From assembly GCA_003260075.1 (NCBI GenBank), contig QLIY01000228.1, positions 72,501 through 136,500 on the forward strand: 64,000 nucleotides of DNA. Direction: 5' to 3'. The notes beneath the pieces were generated by a model that was not told where the DNA came from, ran no database searches, and was given only the letters and a program-made list of their open reading frames with translations. The position numbers and the translations under genes were made by a program. Positions 60,811 through 64,000 of the stretch are shown here, one piece after another (the first letter of the stretch is position 1; each line of letters begins with the position of its first letter). Origin of the DNA: Phallusia mammillata. Taxonomy: Eukaryota; Chordata; Ascidiacea; Phlebobranchia; Ascidiidae.

Positions 60811-62978
60811 ATGAACCAAATACTTGCTGTAGTCTTGCTGGTTGCTTTGATGTTGTTGGAAGCGCAACTAGTCAACGGTTTGAGTTGTGGTTTGGGATCG
60901 GATCCACCTGGATTTAAATACACTGAATGTCCTGCCTCTGCTACTTATTGTGGATTGACACAAACAACTTTTGACAATGGTTCTAAGATATCTGTCGCAT
61001 CGTGCGAGGATGACGTCGTCGCATGTGATCAACTATGTGCTGGAGTCCCGTAAGTATAAATATCTGGGGGTTAAGTAAATGAAATACAACAAAACAATGT
61101 TTCACTTCAGAGTGGCATGTTGTCAATGTGTTAAAGTGAAATAAAGAAACACATTTAAAGAAGTTGTTTTTAAAAGCCTTGGCAACGTTTATATCAAACC
61201 GTTAACACGTTGTATTTGTAGCATGCTTATAATGACATGCACTGTTAAATAATTACGTCTTCCTATTCATAGCAGGATTATTAACAAATATATATGTTAA
61301 GGAATTGTAGGTCAGCATGCTGCAACGATCGGCCAAACTGCAACTTCAAGTATTTAGATGGATTACTTCATGACGTGACTTGTATGGCGGGAACAACAAC
61401 AAATGAAACCCTTACCGAAACGAAAATATGCCAGGTGTATGAGTTTTGCGCAAGGAGAGAAACCATCATTGATGGACTGAAGTCAAAGAATTTGAAACAG
61501 AAACTCGACACAAGGCAACGTTGTTAGTTACTCTCACTACAACGTAGTTATGTTTGCAGTCACAACAACAACCGGCATGTGTTCGATAATCGAAACCTGC
61601 AATATGCTCTGCAACAGTTTCACGTGAGTACATTTCGTGACTTCTACAAAGGTGTTTGGGCTTTTCCGAAAGCAAAAAAAGTTCGATAAGATTGGATGGT
61701 TTGTCAAATGAGATCACAAATTTTCTTCTGTTCAGAAATTGTGTATCCCCCCCCCCCCAGCAAAAAAAGTTCGATAAGATTGGATGGTTTGTCAAATGAG
61801 ATCACATATTTTCTTCTGTTCAGAAATTGTGTATCCGCATGTTGCCGTGATGCGGATAATTGCAACGCTCGACCAGTTAGTGACATAAACAACATTGTGC
61901 GATGTGGGACCAAAATCAGACCCAATGGAAATATTGTTCAACTCAGCACTTGTGCTCCGGGCAGTCACTGTGGAAGAATAGAAGATAGTAACCAAAAAGG
62001 TTGGCCCTAAACTTAAACTAAAATCCCCCCCCCCCCTTGAAACGAGAAACAAAGATTTGTTTGTGAGTTGTCTGAAATGCGATTTAAAGGCGTTTGCTTT
62101 AAAACCAAAACTTGTTTTCGTTTTAGCAACCGATGTTTATTGTCAGACAGCGGCTGCCTGTGATGCTGGACTTTGTGGGAACAGAACGTAAGTTATTTTT
62201 CAGTTTAGAATGGCCAAGAACTTACAGTAGCGACCTGAAGATAATTAATTAAACATAAACTTATGAGAAGTTTTTCAAATTTTCAAACTCATTATATAAA
62301 AATATTTTTTTTAGTTTAAGATATCTATAATGAGTAAAATATACGTGTTTTTACAGTAACTGTGTGGCTGCCTTGATGCCGAAACGACCAATGTAACCTC
62401 CTGAGTGTGGCTGAACTCAATGTAAGGGGAACCACAACACTGGATACTACAACAGCAACTATAACTTCCACCTCCACTACAACAACAACACTTATAAGCA
62501 CTACAGCAACAACACCTACATCCACTACAGCAGTGTTTCTTAACCTTTTTAGTGCNAAATTTTCAAACTCATTATATAAAAATATTTTTTTTTAGTTTAA
62601 GATATCTATAATGAGTAAAATACACGTGTTTTTACAGTAACTGTGTGGCTGCCTTGATGCCGAAACGACCAATGTAACCTCCTGAGTGTGGCTGAACTCA
62701 ATGTAAGGGGAACCACAACACTGGATACTACAACAGCAACTATAACTTCCACCTCCACTACAGCAACAACACTTATAAGCACTACAGCAACAACACCTAC
62801 ATCCACTACAGGAACAACATCACCTACAACCACAGCAACAAAAACCACTACAGCAACAACAACAATCACTACAGAAACAAGATCTACAACCACAACAGCA
62901 ACAACATCTGGTGCTAAACACGCAGCCCAAATTAATATTTCGATGACGATGTGTCTTGTTGTTCTCGTTGGTTCGTGA
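60811..62978 (+). CDS. Gene G: three-domain Ly6/uPAR-like protein, last domain broken
   Basis: Signal peptide MNQILAVVLLVALMLLEA. Exon 1 (60811-61049) fuses what are two exons in the paralogues, so the intron between CGLTQTT and ASC is absent. Then 61302-about 61520 (opens CRSACCNDRPNCN), 61560-61623, 61824-61999 (opens CVSACCRDADNCN), 62127-62187 and a last exon from 62638. Two defects: the donor after the second exon is not recognisable (GACTGA where GTAAGA is expected), and the last exon lacks the Cys-Cys pair and does not join in frame to the Thr stalk. The C-terminus is GAKHAAQIN plus a hydrophobic end, as in gene F. It may be a decaying gene, or may splice in a way I cannot resolve. Confidence 0.6.
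61671..61842. repeat. Duplicated contig end cutting a gene G exon
   Basis: 61671-61746 recurs at 61759-61842 with 12 C (61747-61758) between. The first copy stops five codons into the exon that is complete at 61824-61999. Confidence 0.8.
62274..62812. repeat. Duplicated last exon of gene G, joined by a single N
   Basis: 62274-62530 and 62557-62812 are near-identical. The first copy runs into CAGTGTTTCTTAACC (62531-62545), a hAT-type tip, and then an N at 62556. The second copy continues normally into the Thr stalk. One haplotype therefore appears to carry a transposon in the stalk exon. Confidence 0.7.
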
Positions 62979-63044
62979 TTTAACTAATGACATTCTTGGT
63001 TGGTGTTTTTGTTACAACAAAACTGCCAATACATTTGTAACTCG

Positions 63045-64000
63045 AATAGAGAAAAGATTTGTTTGAATTGCAACAATAAGTGTAAATACTTAACCAACAT
63101 AAACACGTTTTATCGAGATGAAAACACTCATTTAATTAAAAACATAACTCCCGGAGAGCATGTATATTTAGTGGAGTTGTTTAAACAATCGCTGTTGTCA
63201 AGTAAATATTCACATTTACTACATAGATGATGTATATTGTTTTTCAAACATTCGTGTTACCCAGGAAAATGTTGAAATGTTTGTGCGTATTTTGCTGCAA
63301 TGTGGTTAAGTAGAAACTGCATTAGTGCAGTCGTGTGTTGTCGAATGTTACTGGCAAGGAAGACGCACAAAAGTTTTCAGATTTTAACACATCTTCATGG
63401 GATAAAGTTTGACGACGGTTTGCGTTTGTGAAACAAAACAGGTCAGGCACTCATTTGTGTGTGTTTTAAATTTCCAGTATCTTATTACACATCGAAAATT
63501 GCAGTAAAGCATTTATGTTGTTAGAAGTCTAAAATTCATGATTTCATTTGTTTTTTCAGCGAGATTATGCCGGCCAGTTTGGCTAACTTGACTTCGGTTT
63601 AGCAATTACAGCAACCCAGACAAATTGCCTTCTGTTTATAATCGTGAAAATCGTCAAATTCCGCTCTGTTTATCATTTTGTTTTGGCGCGTGCGTTTTGC
63701 GAGGCTTCGTTGATGCGACGTGTCTTGTAATTTGCCGCTGGCAAAATAATTCTGCTTTCAGCTCGGCCTAAATACCAATAGCTTTAACGTCGCCGGGTTA
63801 TTACGCAAAAATGCCTGTTGTAGATTTTTCGTTGTTGCCTTGGGCAAACTCGCTTGTTAGTGGTTCGTGCTTATTCCGCTGCAAGACTATGTTCTTGTGA
63901 CAATAATTTGTTTCACTTGTTGCTGTAACTTGTTTTATTGGCAGGTGGAAGTTTGGCGTTGAATAAAGTTATACAATATAGGCAGGGTTGAAAAAACGGC
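63045..64000. repeat. Second copy of the gene G 5' flank
   Basis: 63045-63220 matches about 58990-59215, and 63480-64000 matches 60050-60700 (ACACATCGAAAA, GTTGTTAGAAGTCTAAAAT, GGCTAACTTGACTTCGG, GTTCGTGCTTATTCC, TTGTTGCTGTAACTTGTTT, GGCAGGGTTGAA). In the first copy the G start codon follows about 110 bases later, so a further paralogue probably starts just beyond the window. Confidence 0.65.
63567..63602 (+). other. Mini-ORF in the duplicated flank
   Basis: Counterpart of 60148-60183: acceptor TTTTTTCAG, then MPASLANLTSV and stop; two amino-acid changes, same length. Confidence 0.35.

Noticed and set aside
1..64000. Idea that C runs plus flanking duplications are a new mobile element with long target-site duplications
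   Set aside because: The 'duplications' vary from 50 to over 650 bases, differ by substitutions and indels, share no sequence with each other, and the runs are all C and never G on this strand, as gap placeholders would be.
1..64000. CRISPR arrays, bacterial operons, phage or plasmid features
   Set aside because: Sequence is clearly metazoan with spliceosomal introns; no regularly spaced repeats with unique spacers were seen.

Overview
This window is animal (eukaryotic) DNA, almost certainly from a solitary ascidian of the genus Ciona. It is AT-rich, with short introns (some under 80 nt) and small exons. It carries a neurogenin-type bHLH gene whose DNA-binding domain is a close match to chordate neurogenins. 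The species was not settled. Every supported gene is on the + strand.

Layout. (1) 1-2950: no gene seen. (2) 2960-5865: a three-exon neurogenin gene with a plausible CCAAT/TATA-like promoter and a 5'UTR intron. (3) 5866-21592: about 16 kb without a supported gene. It is dense in palindromic CRE-type sites (TGACGTCA), often next to TCGCGCGA, and holds several contig-end duplications. (4) 21593-62978: a tandem cluster of genes for secreted or GPI-anchored Ly6/uPAR-like (LU, three-finger) proteins. Genes A (21593-22901), B (25830-27047) and D (30827-32306) have one LU domain each, a Thr-rich stalk and a hydrophobic tail. Fragment C (27711-27882) is a second copy of the end of B. Gene E (33669-39164, six complete domains and an open seventh) runs into gene F (40519-56721, about 18 domains and a GPI-type tail). 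E and F may be one transcription unit with an alternative internal first exon. Gene G (60811-62978) has three domains, the last one broken. (5) 63045-64000 repeats the 5' flank of G, so another paralogue probably starts just past the window end.

Gene logic. Each LU domain in E and F is built from a 'long' exon (about 150-200 nt, phase 2 in, phase 1 out) and a 'micro' exon (58-88 nt, phase 1 in, phase 2 out). The long exon carries the last four cysteines of one domain (motif CVSACCNDADNCN) and the first three of the next. The micro exon carries the middle three (GSC, EC, LC). Every module is phase-symmetric, so whole domains can be added, lost or skipped without a frame shift.

Two cautions and one discovery. 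First, about 33 poly-C runs of 10 or more lie on the + strand and there are no poly-G runs. Fifteen are exactly 10 long, and most of the short ones sit between near-identical direct copies of flanking sequence. They behave like assembly gaps written as C, with both haplotypes left at contig ends; poly-Pro and poly-Gly readings across them should not be trusted. Second, many 'tandem duplications' are therefore probably allelic. The discovery candidate is an intronic inverted-repeat element family in gene F. Its termini share a consensus that folds as a complete type I hammerhead ribozyme (all three stems, CUGAUGA and GAAA core, GUC cleavage site), although each copy is individually damaged.
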